Of a DNA stretch of 64,000 nucleotides, positions 36,741 to 45,990 are shown one piece after another. The stretch is from Croceivirga sp. (GTDB lineage: Bacteria > Bacteroidota > Bacteroidia > Flavobacteriales > Flavobacteriaceae). A program made the translations under genes and the position numbers. Positions within the stretch are counted from its first letter, which is position 1, and each line of letters opens with the position of its first letter. The notes beneath the pieces were generated by a model that worked only from the letters and a program-made list of their open reading frames with translations, made no database searches and had not been told where the DNA came from. The stretch lies in NCBI GenBank assembly GCA_028284285.1, contig JANQSA010000032.1, positions 186,001 to 250,000 on the forward strand, read 5' to 3'.

Positions 36741-37907
36741 TCAGTTCTCCATTTGTTCAGAGATTTGTATGGTTCCATCGCCCAGCTTTTTATAGGAGAG
36801 CGGACAGATGTTGTCAATGGCTTGCAATACCTCATCAATGGTCTCAATATCTACGTGGAAACTGGCATTGAACTTTTTGTTGTTCAACACACGGTGATCA
36901 CTTTGGATGGAGACATCATATCTGCGCTCCAACTTTTTGGCTATACTTTGGAAGGAAGCGTTCCTAAAGATCAATTCCCCGTTGATCCATTCCGTATACA
37001 AGCGTATATCCACGTCGTGTTGGGACATTGCTTTATCCGAACGGTTCCAAGAGCCTTTTTGACCAGGGGCAAGGATGGATGACTGCCCTAGGTTATCTTT
37101 ATGAAACATTTTTACCGACCCCTCTACCAAAACCGTGTTAATGTTGGCATCTTCCCTAAAGGAAGATAGGTTAAATTGGGTGCCGAGCACTTCCACGGCC
37201 ACCGATTCTGCATATACCAAAAAAGGGTGAAGGGAATCTTTGGCCACATCAAAATAGGCCTCCCCATCAATAAAGACTTCCCTGCTTTTCCCCTCAATAA
37301 ACTTTACGGGATACTTTAATTTGGTACCTGAGTTCAACTGTACCGACGTGCCATCCGACAAGGTAATGGCAAAAAGTTTTCCATAGGGTACGTAGAGTTC
37401 GTTGTACACCAGTTCTTCAACAGTAGTTTCGGCATCATACCTTAATCTATCTCCTTCTTGGGAGCCTACCACCTGCCCACTGCCCAATACCACATCCTGT
37501 TCTCCATTGGCTTGGATAACCTTTACCGAACCATCATCAAGAGTCAATGTTATGGCATCTTTGGGAATTTCCTTCAACGATGTATGCGGTTGTTTAAAAA
37601 AGTAAAACAGGTAAATACTCCCTATAGCTCCCACAAATAGGGCGGCATACTTTAACCAGGTTTTCCTTTTTGATCTTGTTGCTCCCTTTTGTTCAATAGG
37701 GGCAATATCTTTTTTAAGTCTTTCCAAATCCGCCTCCAGATCAAGGGAGTCCATAAATTCCAATACTCCGGAAACATCATCACCCCCACAAAATTCCTTT
37801 ATAATTTGTTGCTCTTCCTCGGAAAGCCCCTCAAATGATGACTGATCAAGTTTTCCCGTTCTGGCAATAATTCTAGATACCTGTTCTATATTGTTAAGTG
37901 ACCCCAC
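36741..37907 (-). CDS. FecR-family anti-sigma factor (PUL2)
   Basis: The 388-residue protein has a transmembrane segment at about 84-104 (WLKYAALFVGAIGSIYLFYFF). The periplasmic FecR domain (YVPYGKLFAITLSDGTSVQL, VFIDGEAYFDV, VLGTQFNLSSF) is followed by a DUF4974-like domain (SIAKKLERRYDVSIQ). The start is a GTG, forced by an in-frame TAA two codons upstream. It partners sigma2, which is divergent across 130 bases, and senses the SusC2 STN domain. Confidence 0.92.
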   Translation of the reverse strand: MGSLNNIEQVSRIIARTGKLDQSSFEGLSEEEQQIIKEFCGGDDVSGVLEFMDSLDLEADLERLKKDIAPIEQKGATRSKRKTWLKYAALFVGAIGSIYLFYFFKQPHTSLKEIPKDAITLTLDDGSVKVIQANGEQDVVLGSGQVVGSQEGDRLRYDAETTVEELVYNELYVPYGKLFAITLSDGTSVQLNSGTKLKYPVKFIEGKSREVFIDGEAYFDVAKDSLHPFLVYAESVAVEVLGTQFNLSSFREDANINTVLVEGSVKMFHKDNLGQSSILAPGQKGSWNRSDKAMSQHDVDIRLYTEWINGELIFRNASFQSIAKKLERRYDVSIQSDHRVLNNKKFNASFHVDIETIDEVLQAIDNICPLSYKKLGDGTIQISEQMEN

Positions 37908-38037
37908 TTTTTAAGTGTTTATACAAACATGTTATGAAAATGTTGATTAAGGGTGACAAAAAACTGGGAAAAATGCAAAAAACTGCTTGTTTTTTTGAAA
38001 AATAAAAAAATACAGTAACTTCCACCCACCAAATCTG

Positions 38038-38556
38038 ATGTTTGTAGTTCAAGGATTTTACGGTATAATGCAACGATGGGAAGATTTTGAGGGGTTGTAC
38101 AGGGAACACTATGTACTTTTATCGTTAGTGGCTTTTAACATTTTGAAAGACAAAGAGGCTGCAAAGGATGTGGTACATGATTTTTTCCTTTCATTCTGGA
38201 AGAAAAAGGATCAAATCATTGTCAACACGTCATTTAAATCTTATGCCTCCAAAGCCGTAAAAAACATGAGCTTACAGTATCTTGAAAAACTGAAGAAAGA
38301 TATAAGACACAGGGAAAAGATACATCGTCTACAAATAGAAAATCCCCTGTTCACAGATAATTTCCTAAAGAAAAAAGGGGCAAAAATCATGGATTTATTG
38401 AGTCAATTGCCGGAGTCCAGAAAGAATATTTTCTTGGACCATGTAGTGAACGGACTCTCGTACAGGGAAATCGCAGAAGCGAACAATATTTCCATCAACA
38501 CGGTCAAAACCCAAATGAAAAGGGCATACTCCTTTTTGAGAGAAGAAAAAGAGTGA
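38038..38556 (+). CDS. ECF RNA polymerase sigma factor (PUL2)
   Basis: This is a 172-residue ECF sigma factor. Region 2 is at about 18-75 (FEGLYREHYVLLSLVAFNI, VVHDFFLSFWKKKD) and region 4 at about 113-168 (LPESRKNIFLDHVVNGLSYREIA, ISINTVKTQMKRAY). An alternative ATG at 38068 (MQRWEDFEGLY) may be the true start, since the first ten residues are not typical. Unlike sigma1 and sigma3 it ends right after region 4, without a hydrophobic tail. A decayed fragment at 45882-45990 closely matches its region 4. Confidence 0.92.
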   Translation: MFVVQGFYGIMQRWEDFEGLYREHYVLLSLVAFNILKDKEAAKDVVHDFFLSFWKKKDQIIVNTSFKSYASKAVKNMSLQYLEKLKKDIRHREKIHRLQIENPLFTDNFLKKKGAKIMDLLSQLPESRKNIFLDHVVNGLSYREIAEANNISINTVKTQMKRAYSFLREEKE

Positions 38557-38564
38557 TCTTTATA

Positions 38565-38617
38565 GGAATTAAGGACTTCACCGAAACTAGAGTAGCAATT
38601 TTGAAGTCACCTATTCC
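38565..38617. terminator. Candidate bidirectional terminator between sigma2 and the AraC gene
   Basis: Between the two convergent genes, GACTTCA (38574-38580) pairs with TGAAGTC (38602-38608). An outer GGAAT/ATTCC pair (38565-38569, 38613-38617) lies beyond a four-base mismatch. No strong T-tract is present. Confidence 0.45.
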
Positions 38618-38625
38618 AAATGGCG

Positions 38626-39534
38626 TTAGAAATACCCTACGCTTTTTCTAAATGCAGCCGGGGTTGTGTTTTTTATTTGACTAAACACTTTAGTTAAGTG
38701 GTAACGATCTGAAAATCCACATTTATCTGCAATTACGTCTATACTCATATTAGTGTAAAGAAGAAGGTTTCCCGCTTTTTCAATACGAATTTGACGCAAA
38801 TATTCACTTGGACTTTTTCCAATATTTTTTTTAAATAGTCCAGAAAATGCAGTGGGTGACATATATAATCTATCCCCCAAAATTTCATCCGTCATTTTTG
38901 TGTTTATATTCTTCTCCATATAATCAATTATCTCGGCTATTCTGACATTGACTTTATTTGCCAACGAAATATTAGGGATAATTTTATTCACTGAGGACAG
39001 GACAAGGCTATAGACATCAAGACTATTTTTTAAAGAAAATTCTTGACGTTTCTTTATTAGCGCCTCCAAAATACTGTGGATATATTGATTTTTTTCTTCT
39101 GAAACTTTAAGAGAATATATTCCCGGTTCTACATTATCGTAATGGGTTCCTAAGGTGAAATGAACAAAAAAATGCAATATTTTTCCACTTTCCAGGGACT
39201 GTTTTTCTTCACCCCTGGAATTGACCCGACCGCACTTAAAGTAGTACTCCGATTCTTCAATCTTTCTTTGATGAAAAATCCCAGTTGAATAAGGCGTATG
39301 TGGGGGAATTAAATATATATGTGAAGGTAATAGATTTACTTTTTTCTCATAATATACATAGGCACCTTCATTTTTATTCCAATACAATCTCCAAAAGGGG
39401 AACGACATTCTTTGCCCCTTCCAAATTTCAAACCACCAATATCTGCAACATAAAATATTGAATCTTAAATGTTTGAACTTTTGACTGTCTTCTGACGGAT
39501 CTCCACTTTCTGATATTTTATCCGTGATTAGCAT
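38626..39534 (-). CDS. AraC-family transcriptional regulator
   Basis: The 302-residue protein has an N-terminal cupin-like sensing part (LPSHIYLIPPHTPYSTGIF) and a C-terminal AraC/XylS double helix-turn-helix at about 200-300 (LYMSPTAFSGLFKKNIGKSP, SIDVIADKCGFSDRYHLTKVFSQIKNTTPAAFRK). It probably controls nearby sugar genes in response to a small molecule. It is more AT-rich than the PUL genes and lies alone, convergent with sigma2. Its target may be the plus-strand cassette at 41-45 kb, but no binding site can be shown. Confidence 0.88.
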   Translation of the reverse strand: MLITDKISESGDPSEDSQKFKHLRFNILCCRYWWFEIWKGQRMSFPFWRLYWNKNEGAYVYYEKKVNLLPSHIYLIPPHTPYSTGIFHQRKIEESEYYFKCGRVNSRGEEKQSLESGKILHFFVHFTLGTHYDNVEPGIYSLKVSEEKNQYIHSILEALIKKRQEFSLKNSLDVYSLVLSSVNKIIPNISLANKVNVRIAEIIDYMEKNINTKMTDEILGDRLYMSPTAFSGLFKKNIGKSPSEYLRQIRIEKAGNLLLYTNMSIDVIADKCGFSDRYHLTKVFSQIKNTTPAAFRKSVGYF

Positions 39535-40054
39535 GATCGTCTATCGTTAAAAAATACATAAATGTAGAAAAATCAAACATTTTTAGGGCACACTTGTGAC
39601 ACCATATTTGGCATGAACTGTTAGGCAATTAAATTCATTTTATTATATGAATAAGGATTGCATCAAAATTCTTTGAAATCGCCAATATACTCTGATGGTA
39701 TAGGCCAATTTATTATCTGATGGACAACTAGAAATCTATAAGCCCCGATTGTTTGACCGGTAGGGTAGGGATGTGGGTTTGACAGAACTAAAGGAAATAA
39801 TACCGTCAAAGATAAGCATAGGTTTAGTAGGTGATCGCTTAATCCAAACCCTCGGAAAAAAATGTTATCCAATATCATAAGGGTATAGCAAATAAGCTGA
39901 AATATACACTTAAACCATAAACCTAACTATTGGTTTAATTCCTTTTTTCAAATTGAATTCCAAAAATATACACAAGATTCTTCAAACTTTACATTTTAAT
40001 AAAACATCCTTATGTCTAAATTTACGATAAGAATAAGTCCTCTATAAACTTGAC
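39535..40054. other. AT-rich intergenic region, no convincing gene
   Basis: This 520-base, strongly AT-rich stretch lies between the divergent AraC and LacI-type genes. A 71-codon minus-strand frame (39663-39878) has no recognisable features. It probably carries the promoters of both regulators, but none is clear enough to mark. Confidence 0.4.
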
Positions 40055-40657
40055 ATGAGCACAAATTGCGATTTAAAAAAAATCAACTTGAGGGGATTGG
40101 CTTCGTTATCAGGATATTCCATTTCAACGGTGTCCAAAGCACTAAATGACAATGCCGAAATAAGCAATTCAACCAAAGCTGAAATAAGAAGACTCGCACT
40201 GTTGTACAATTACTGTCCAAATCATATTGCCAGAGCTTTAAGAAGTCAGAGGACCAGTAATATAGCAATACTTTTTCCAGAGTATAATCTACACAGCTAT
40301 GTGGAATTTTTGGAGGGTGCGGAAGAAGAAGCTAGATCAAATAATTATAGGCTGTTCATTCAGCAATTTGATTTAAATCAATTTAGAAGCAAAAGCTCTT
40401 TTGGACAGATTGAAGGAAGTATAGATGGTTTGATATTGTTTGTTAACGATTGCCAAACCAATATGAAAATGAGGTTAGAATTTGGGGGGCTTTTTAAAAA
40501 CAATAATATGGTTTTGGTCCCTTCCCGGCGAGACAAAAAAGTTGAAAATTCACATATCTATACTAAGGATTATGGAAAACTGGCGTGTCTAGACCTTATT
40601 AAAAAAATCCGAGTTGAAGACACCAAATTGGTAGTAAGCCCCATTTTTTTTAATTAA
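40055..40657 (+). CDS. LacI-family regulator, truncated (200 residues)
   Basis: The N-terminal LacI-type DNA-binding domain is intact (LRGLASLSGYSISTVSKALNDNAEIS, then ARALRSQRTSNIAILFP at the hinge). The periplasmic-binding-protein-like effector domain begins normally but stops at residue 200, against about 340 in the family, and lacks the second lobe. The following 379 bases do not continue it in any frame. It may be a decayed gene, or a short DNA-binding remnant that could still compete for operators. It precedes the PVC-type/ThuA gene pair on the same strand and could have been its repressor. Confidence 0.65.
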   Translation: MSTNCDLKKINLRGLASLSGYSISTVSKALNDNAEISNSTKAEIRRLALLYNYCPNHIARALRSQRTSNIAILFPEYNLHSYVEFLEGAEEEARSNNYRLFIQQFDLNQFRSKSSFGQIEGSIDGLILFVNDCQTNMKMRLEFGGLFKNNNMVLVPSRRDKKVENSHIYTKDYGKLACLDLIKKIRVEDTKLVVSPIFFN

Positions 40658-41036
40658 TTCAATTAAAACAATTCTATGAAGCCCGGGCTTCCCCTAATTA
40701 TTGGATTTCATTTCTTTTCAGGGCCCACTAACTTTTAAATGGAACAAGAATAAAAAGAAAGTCTAATATTAATAATGATTCTTTGGTTGCTAGAATTCAA
40801 TAAGCGGTTATATAGGCAGAAATTAATAGGGTTTTAGAATCCACCTAAATGGTGTCTAATGGCAAGAACACCGTTGTTACAGATCGCTTGAATACACAAT
40901 ATTTTCGGAAAGCAGCATTGTAGACCTACTCCATATAAAAGCGGAGTTGATCGGTTTTCTCAAGAAAATACTCATACATAGCTATTCTGGAGTTAATGAT
41001 AAAAAGAAAACTTTATGCCCAAAATTCATACTTAAC
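40658..41036. other. Intergenic region upstream of the heme-binding lipoprotein gene
   Basis: This AT-rich region holds no complete gene. An in-frame open stretch runs from about 40885 into the next gene (SSIVDLLHIKAELIGFLKK) but has no good start and would bury the lipoprotein signal. It may be old coding sequence. Confidence 0.35.
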
Positions 41037-44000
41037 ATGATACGTAGTACACTACAGCATCCTTTTATCTGCCTATTACTTCTTCTTGCAAATGCATGCA
41101 CTCAAAAAACGGATTCGTTTGATATTTCCCTAGAAAAAGGAGAACATATTGTTTTGATAGGGAACAACCTATGTTCGCGCATGCTCAATTTTGGGCATTT
41201 CGAAACAGAAATGCACTTGCGCTACCCCAACAAGGAACTGTTCATCAGGAACATGTGCGACGGCGGCAATACCCCTGGTTTTCGACCGCATGCAGGTCGT
41301 TTTTCCCCGTGGGCGTTTCCCGGTGCGGATAAATTTCAGACCGAACTGGCCAATTTTTCCAACAGCCAAGGTCATTTTGATAGCCCGGACCAATGGCTTA
41401 CGCGTTTGAAGGCCGATAAGATATTGGCGTTTTTTGGTTATAACGAATCCTTTGCAGGTCCTGAAGGTCTGGCCAACTTTGAAGGTGAGCTCGAAGGCTT
41501 TATCCTTCATACCCTAAATCAGGAATACAATGGCAAAACGTCGCCTCAGTTGATTTTGGTATCCCCAATTGCCTTTCAGGACCTTTCCGCTACTTTTGAC
41601 CTCCCCGATGGGGTCAAGGAAAACGAAAACCTACGTTTGTATACCGAGGCCATGCGACGAATTGCCGATAAAAACAACATCCCTTTTGTGGATGCCTTTA
41701 CACCCACCAAGGAATGGTTCGAGAACGGAGAGCCGTTGACCAATGACGGTTTTCAGTTAAACGACATGGGGTACAAAAAATTCTCAAAATTGATCATAGA
41801 TAAGGTGTTTGGGGAAAAAGACGCCGAAGCCTTGGCCCATAAAGAATTGGTGATGGATGCCGTGTTGGAAAAAAATTGGATGTGGCACGAAGATTATAAG
41901 TGCCCCAACGGGGTGCATGCCTTTGGCAGCCGCTACAACCCCTTTGGGCCTGAAAATTATCCGGACGAGTTCAAGAAAAAAAGGGAAATGACCGCCCTTC
42001 GCGATCAGGCAATCTGGAAAGCCGTAAAGGGCAAAAAGATGGACCTTGCCGCCGCTGATGCCCAAACACACCGATTGCCACCAGTTGAAAGCAATTTCAA
42101 GATCGGAGATTACGGAAGGGGAATTGGAAAATACCTGTATGGAAAGGAAGCCGAGGCAAAATTAAAGACCGCCCCCGGTTATAAAATAGAGCTGTTTGCC
42201 TCTGAAGAAGATTTTCCGGATCTGGCCAACCCGGTACAGCTGTCATTTGACAACAAAGGCCGTTTATGGGTGGCCGTGATGCCCTCCTATCCGCATTATC
42301 GGCCGGGAGATGCCAAACCCAATGATAAATTGCTCATTCTTGAAGATACCGACGGGGACAACAAGGCCGACAAGCAAACCATCTTTGCCGACGGGCTGCA
42401 TATTCCAACGGGTTTTGAGTTCGCACCGGAAGGTGTTTATGTGGCACAAAACACCGATTTAAAACTATATACCGATACCGATGGGGATGACAGGGCCGAC
42501 AAGGTAGAAATTGTATTGAGCGGTTTTGATAATCACGACACCCACCATGTTATCAGCGCGTTCTGTACCGACCCGTCTGGCGCAATCTATATGGGCGAGG
42601 GACTGTTTTTGCACACCAACGTAGAAACTGCGTACGGTACGCTTCGGAGCACTTGGGGAGGGTTCTATCGGTACAACCCCAAGCGAAGGCACTTGGAGCG
42701 CACTTCCCAGGTTTCCATCCCAAATCCTTGGGGAATTGCCTTTGACGACTGGGGGCAGACCTTGTTCGCAGAGACCTCAAGCCCAAATATCCGGTGGATG
42801 CTTCCCGGTTCGATCCGATCACGCTACGGAATATTTAATGACCAGGCACCGACATTGCTTGAAGAGAAAGATATGGTGCGACCCACCTCAGGACTTGAAT
42901 TCGTCTCAAGCCGACATTTCCCAGATGAGGTACAGGGAGATCTGTTGATCAACAATACCATCGGCTTTTTGGGAACACGGCAACATAAGGTCGCAGATAA
43001 CGCTACAGGTTTCAAACTGCAAAAACGGCATGATCTGGTAACAGGTAGCGACCCCAATTTCAGACCTGTGGACATGGAGTTCGCACCAGATGGATCGCTG
43101 TATCTTGTAGATTGGCATAATGTACTTATAGGGCATATGCAGCATAATGCCCGGGATCCCTTGCGAGATCATGAGCATGGCAGAATCTACCGCATCACCT
43201 ACCCTTCAAGGCCTTTGGTAGCACCTGCCAAGATAGTCGGCGCCAGCATTCCCGAACTTTTGGAAAATTTGAAACTCCCCGAATACCGAACGCGCTACCG
43301 CACACGACGCGAATTGCGGGGCAGGGATACCGATGCCGTCTGTAAAGCACTGAAAACATGGATCGCCACTCTGGATGCCTCGGACCAACGCTACGAACAT
43401 CATCTACTTGAGGCGCTGTGGGTGAGTTGGGGTATGAACAAAATGGACAAAGACCTCTTGTCACAACTATTGGATGCCAAAGATTTTAGGGCAAGGGCGG
43501 CCGCCGTCCAAGTGCTGCGCTATTCCGGGCATCAGGTCAAAGATCAGGTGGAGCTGTATTTGAAAATGGCCAATGATAAAAACAGTAGGGTGAGATTGGA
43601 AGTACTGGTGGCGGCCACTTGGTTGAAGAGGGAAGATGGTCTTAAAATTATTGGGGAAGTCGCAAAACACCCCATGGATGTTTGGTTACAGACACCGTAC
43701 AAGAGGGCCATCGCACATTTGAACAATGAGAACTTGAAAGAGGAAAAGGAAGAGATCACAACGCATTTGAAAGGAGAGGAACGGGAACTTTACATTAAAG
43801 GAAAGGCCATTTACGAACGGGAAGGTTTTTGTGTTACCTGTCACCAAGAACAGGGGCAGGGCCTGACGACTTCAAGTTACCCGCCGCTCAGACAATCGAG
43901 ATGGGTCACCGAAAATGAAGATCGATTGATCAAACTCACCCTAAAGGGAATTATAGGGCCCATGGAGGTGCTCAACCAACGGTACGAGGGTAATGTTCCG

Positions 44001-44216
44001 ATGACCCCTTTCGGTGGAATGTTGAACGATGAGGAAGTGGCCGCGGTACTGACCTATGTCCGTAATACGTTCACCAACAAATCTTCAGCTATCTCACCCG
44101 AAAAAGTAAAAGCCGTCAGGGAGGAAATTCAGGGGAAATCAGGTTTTTACACCGCAGAGGAACTGCTGAAAGAACATCCGCACCAGATCATTTTGGGCAA
44201 ACCATTGGTAAATTAA
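41037..44216 (+). CDS. PVC-type heme-binding lipoprotein: degenerate SGNH domain + beta-propeller dehydrogenase-like domain + HEAT repeats + cytochrome c
   Basis: The start is placed at the ATG at 41037 (1,059 residues), giving a lipoprotein signal (MIRSTLQHPFICLLLLLANAC, Cys21 in slightly shortened form). Domains in order: an SGNH/GDSL-like domain at about 35-255; a propeller resembling the membrane-bound dehydrogenase/PQQ-sugar-dehydrogenase type from about 375 (IELFASEEDFPDLANPVQLS, DTDGDNKADKQTIF, HVISAFCTDPSGAIYMGEG); alpha-helical HEAT-like repeats (about 735-885); and a class-I cytochrome c (CVTCH, 932-936). This architecture is typical of Planctomycetes-Verrucomicrobia. It probably oxidises a sugar and passes electrons to heme. 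The ThuA gene follows after 17 bases. Confidence 0.85.
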   Translation: MIRSTLQHPFICLLLLLANACTQKTDSFDISLEKGEHIVLIGNNLCSRMLNFGHFETEMHLRYPNKELFIRNMCDGGNTPGFRPHAGRFSPWAFPGADKFQTELANFSNSQGHFDSPDQWLTRLKADKILAFFGYNESFAGPEGLANFEGELEGFILHTLNQEYNGKTSPQLILVSPIAFQDLSATFDLPDGVKENENLRLYTEAMRRIADKNNIPFVDAFTPTKEWFENGEPLTNDGFQLNDMGYKKFSKLIIDKVFGEKDAEALAHKELVMDAVLEKNWMWHEDYKCPNGVHAFGSRYNPFGPENYPDEFKKKREMTALRDQAIWKAVKGKKMDLAAADAQTHRLPPVESNFKIGDYGRGIGKYLYGKEAEAKLKTAPGYKIELFASEEDFPDLANPVQLSFDNKGRLWVAVMPSYPHYRPGDAKPNDKLLILEDTDGDNKADKQTIFADGLHIPTGFEFAPEGVYVAQNTDLKLYTDTDGDDRADKVEIVLSGFDNHDTHHVISAFCTDPSGAIYMGEGLFLHTNVETAYGTLRSTWGGFYRYNPKRRHLERTSQVSIPNPWGIAFDDWGQTLFAETSSPNIRWMLPGSIRSRYGIFNDQAPTLLEEKDMVRPTSGLEFVSSRHFPDEVQGDLLINNTIGFLGTRQHKVADNATGFKLQKRHDLVTGSDPNFRPVDMEFAPDGSLYLVDWHNVLIGHMQHNARDPLRDHEHGRIYRITYPSRPLVAPAKIVGASIPELLENLKLPEYRTRYRTRRELRGRDTDAVCKALKTWIATLDASDQRYEHHLLEALWVSWGMNKMDKDLLSQLLDAKDFRARAAAVQVLRYSGHQVKDQVELYLKMANDKNSRVRLEVLVAATWLKREDGLKIIGEVAKHPMDVWLQTPYKRAIAHLNNENLKEEKEEITTHLKGEERELYIKGKAIYEREGFCVTCHQEQGQGLTTSSYPPLRQSRWVTENEDRLIKLTLKGIIGPMEVLNQRYEGNVPMTPFGGMLNDEEVAAVLTYVRNTFTNKSSAISPEKVKAVREEIQGKSGFYTAEELLKEHPHQIILGKPLVN

Positions 44217-44233
44217 TCAACAACACTAAAATT

Positions 44234-45337
44234 ATGAGACTTTTTCTATTAGCGGCCGTATTTCTGGCATTGGGTTGCCAGGACAAAAACCAAAAGAAAA
44301 CGGCACAGACCGAAACCAAAGCCCAAAATACAGAACCTATACAATGGGTCAGCTACAAGGCTACGAAAAACCCCAATGGAAAACATATTGTTTTGGTCTC
44401 CGGCGATGAAGAATACCGATCGGAAGAGGCACTGCCACAATTGGCAAAGATCCTTACCCGGCACCACGGTTTCGATTGCACCGTACTGTTTGCCCAGAAT
44501 CCGGAAGTGCCCGGAACCATAGACCCGAATTACAGCAGTAACATTCCCGGTCTGGAACAGCTTGGGCGAGCAGACCTGATGATCTTGTTCACCCGCTTTA
44601 GATCCCTTCCAGTAGAACAAATGGAGCATATTGAGAAATATTTGATGAACGGCCAGCCGTTGCTTGCCATCAGAACAGCCACACACGCTTTTAACTATGA
44701 AGATGACAAGCATCCCTTTGCCCATTATGGCTGGAAGTACGAGGGTGAAAAAACGGATTGGAAACTAGGGTTTGGCAAACGAATTTTGGGCGAGACCTGG
44801 CATGTGCATCATGGCAGCCATAAGCATCAGAGCACCAAGGGTATTATTGCACCAGGTGCGGAAACCCATCCCATTGTACGCGGTATAGAAAATGGTGCCA
44901 TCTGGGGAGCCACCGATGTATATGGTATTCGAATGCCTTTGGGCGGTGATGCCCAAAGCATCGTTTTGGGGCAAACTGTTGACAGGGCTGGCGCGTATGA
45001 CGAAAACGACCTATTCTATGGGATGCGGGAAACGGATAGCAACATACCTGTTGAACCCAACAAGGCCATGCCACCGATTGTCTGGACAAAGTCGTATCAG
45101 CTGCCGAATGGAAAAAAAGGAAAGTCTGTAACTTCCACCATTGGTGCCGCCACCGATATGCTGGATCAAGAGGTAAGGCGCGTATTGGTGAACGCCAGCT
45201 ATTATCTGTCGGGGCTTGAGGTGCCCCAAAAGGCAGAAGTAGGACTGATCGGTGATTACCACCCACCTCAGTTTAAGTTCCATGACGATGCCCACTGGGC
45301 CAAAGAGCAACTCAAAGTTGAGGACTATTTGGAATAG
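44234..45337 (+). CDS. ThuA-domain lipoprotein
   Basis: This is a 367-residue lipoprotein (AVFLALGC, lipid Cys15) with a ThuA (trehalose-utilisation-like) fold related to class-I glutamine amidotransferases: KHIVLVSGDEEYRSEEALPQ, ADLMILFTRFRSLP, GQPLLAIRTATHAF and a His-rich loop WHVHHGSHKHQS. The catalytic Cys of true amidotransferases is not evident. ThuA proteins often accompany sugar 3-dehydrogenase-like systems and PVC-type heme proteins. Here it lies 17 bases after such a gene, so the two are almost certainly co-transcribed. The reaction is unknown. Confidence 0.87.
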   Translation: MRLFLLAAVFLALGCQDKNQKKTAQTETKAQNTEPIQWVSYKATKNPNGKHIVLVSGDEEYRSEEALPQLAKILTRHHGFDCTVLFAQNPEVPGTIDPNYSSNIPGLEQLGRADLMILFTRFRSLPVEQMEHIEKYLMNGQPLLAIRTATHAFNYEDDKHPFAHYGWKYEGEKTDWKLGFGKRILGETWHVHHGSHKHQSTKGIIAPGAETHPIVRGIENGAIWGATDVYGIRMPLGGDAQSIVLGQTVDRAGAYDENDLFYGMRETDSNIPVEPNKAMPPIVWTKSYQLPNGKKGKSVTSTIGAATDMLDQEVRRVLVNASYYLSGLEVPQKAEVGLIGDYHPPQFKFHDDAHWAKEQLKVEDYLE

Positions 45338-45982
45338 GCAATAGGCCCCAGTTTGGCATCAAGCTTAAAAAGACAATGGTATAAATCATGGATATGGCAA
45401 AGGAACGCAATCTAAATGCATTGACTTTCAGAGGTGTAATTTTTCCGCCGACAGAGGCAGATATAGTTTCAACTAACGAATGAGGCCAGTGATAGACCAA
45501 GAACCCTTTCGATTGATTAAAATGGGCAAAAAAAGTAGTGTTAACATAGTGGTTTTCGTGCTAAAAACCCTTTTTTGGCTGCAAGCAAAATAGGGAAAGA
45601 ACATTGCCTATTTCGGCAGTGTATACCGCAAAAATTACAACAATTTATAACGGGCTGGACGACAGCGAAAAGTTCTACTGCGAAATCGTCAACCAAGATG
45701 GAGCTGTTTTGGTGCCCAAGGAAAAAATATTTTCCATAAAATACAAAGAGACATCGATTTGGAAATAACCACGGGTTACATAAAGGGTGGTGTATTGACC
45801 ATTCGCTTTGATGATGAAAAAATCGTGATGTACAATCTTCATGATGCATATTTCAATCAATAATGAATCCGAACCGTATCCCTACTCATAAGATCTTTGC
45901 CAGAATACACAATGAACATTTTCCTGGATCATGTGGTAAACGGGCTTACATAGAACGAAATTGCAGAAATGAACAATGCAAA
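45338..45982 (+). other. Decayed region between ThuA and PUL3
   Basis: There is no intact gene here. It contains an interrupted frame near 45390-45470 (MDMAKERNLNALTFRGVIF), a frameshifted remnant (45604-45863) and an ECF sigma fragment (45882-45990). The pattern of broken plus-strand fragments marks this as a rearrangement scar. Confidence 0.6.
45604..45863 (+). pseudogene. Frameshifted remnant of a small unknown protein
   Basis: Two adjacent frames read like one protein: VYTAKITTIYNGLDDSEKFY...VPKEKIFSIKYKE in the first, then DIDLEITTGYIKGGVLTIRF...MYNLHDAYFNQ in the second, joined near 45748-45750 by a one-base shift. No start codon is present for the first part. The protein family is not recognised. 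Confidence 0.45.
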
Positions 45983-45990
45983 TCAAAACA
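45882..45990 (+). pseudogene. Fragment of an ECF sigma factor gene (region 4)
   Basis: The frame reads SLPEYTMNIFLDHVVNGLT, a stop (TAG), then NEIAEMNNAN. This aligns with LPESRKNIFLDHVVNGLSYREIAEANN of sigma2 (38038-38556), with the stop in place of the tyrosine codon. Region 2 and the rest of the gene are missing. It faces the end of VCBS-D tail to tail, exactly as the intact sigma genes face the last gene of the next PUL. Confidence 0.75.

Noticed and set aside
39663-39878. 71-codon minus-strand frame between the regulators
   Set aside because: It is in AT-rich sequence without domain signals. A resemblance to a SusD C-terminus was considered but is not convincing.
40947-41036. 30-codon N-terminal extension of the heme lipoprotein from a TTG start
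   Set aside because: The ATG at 41037 gives a proper lipoprotein signal, which the extension would bury.
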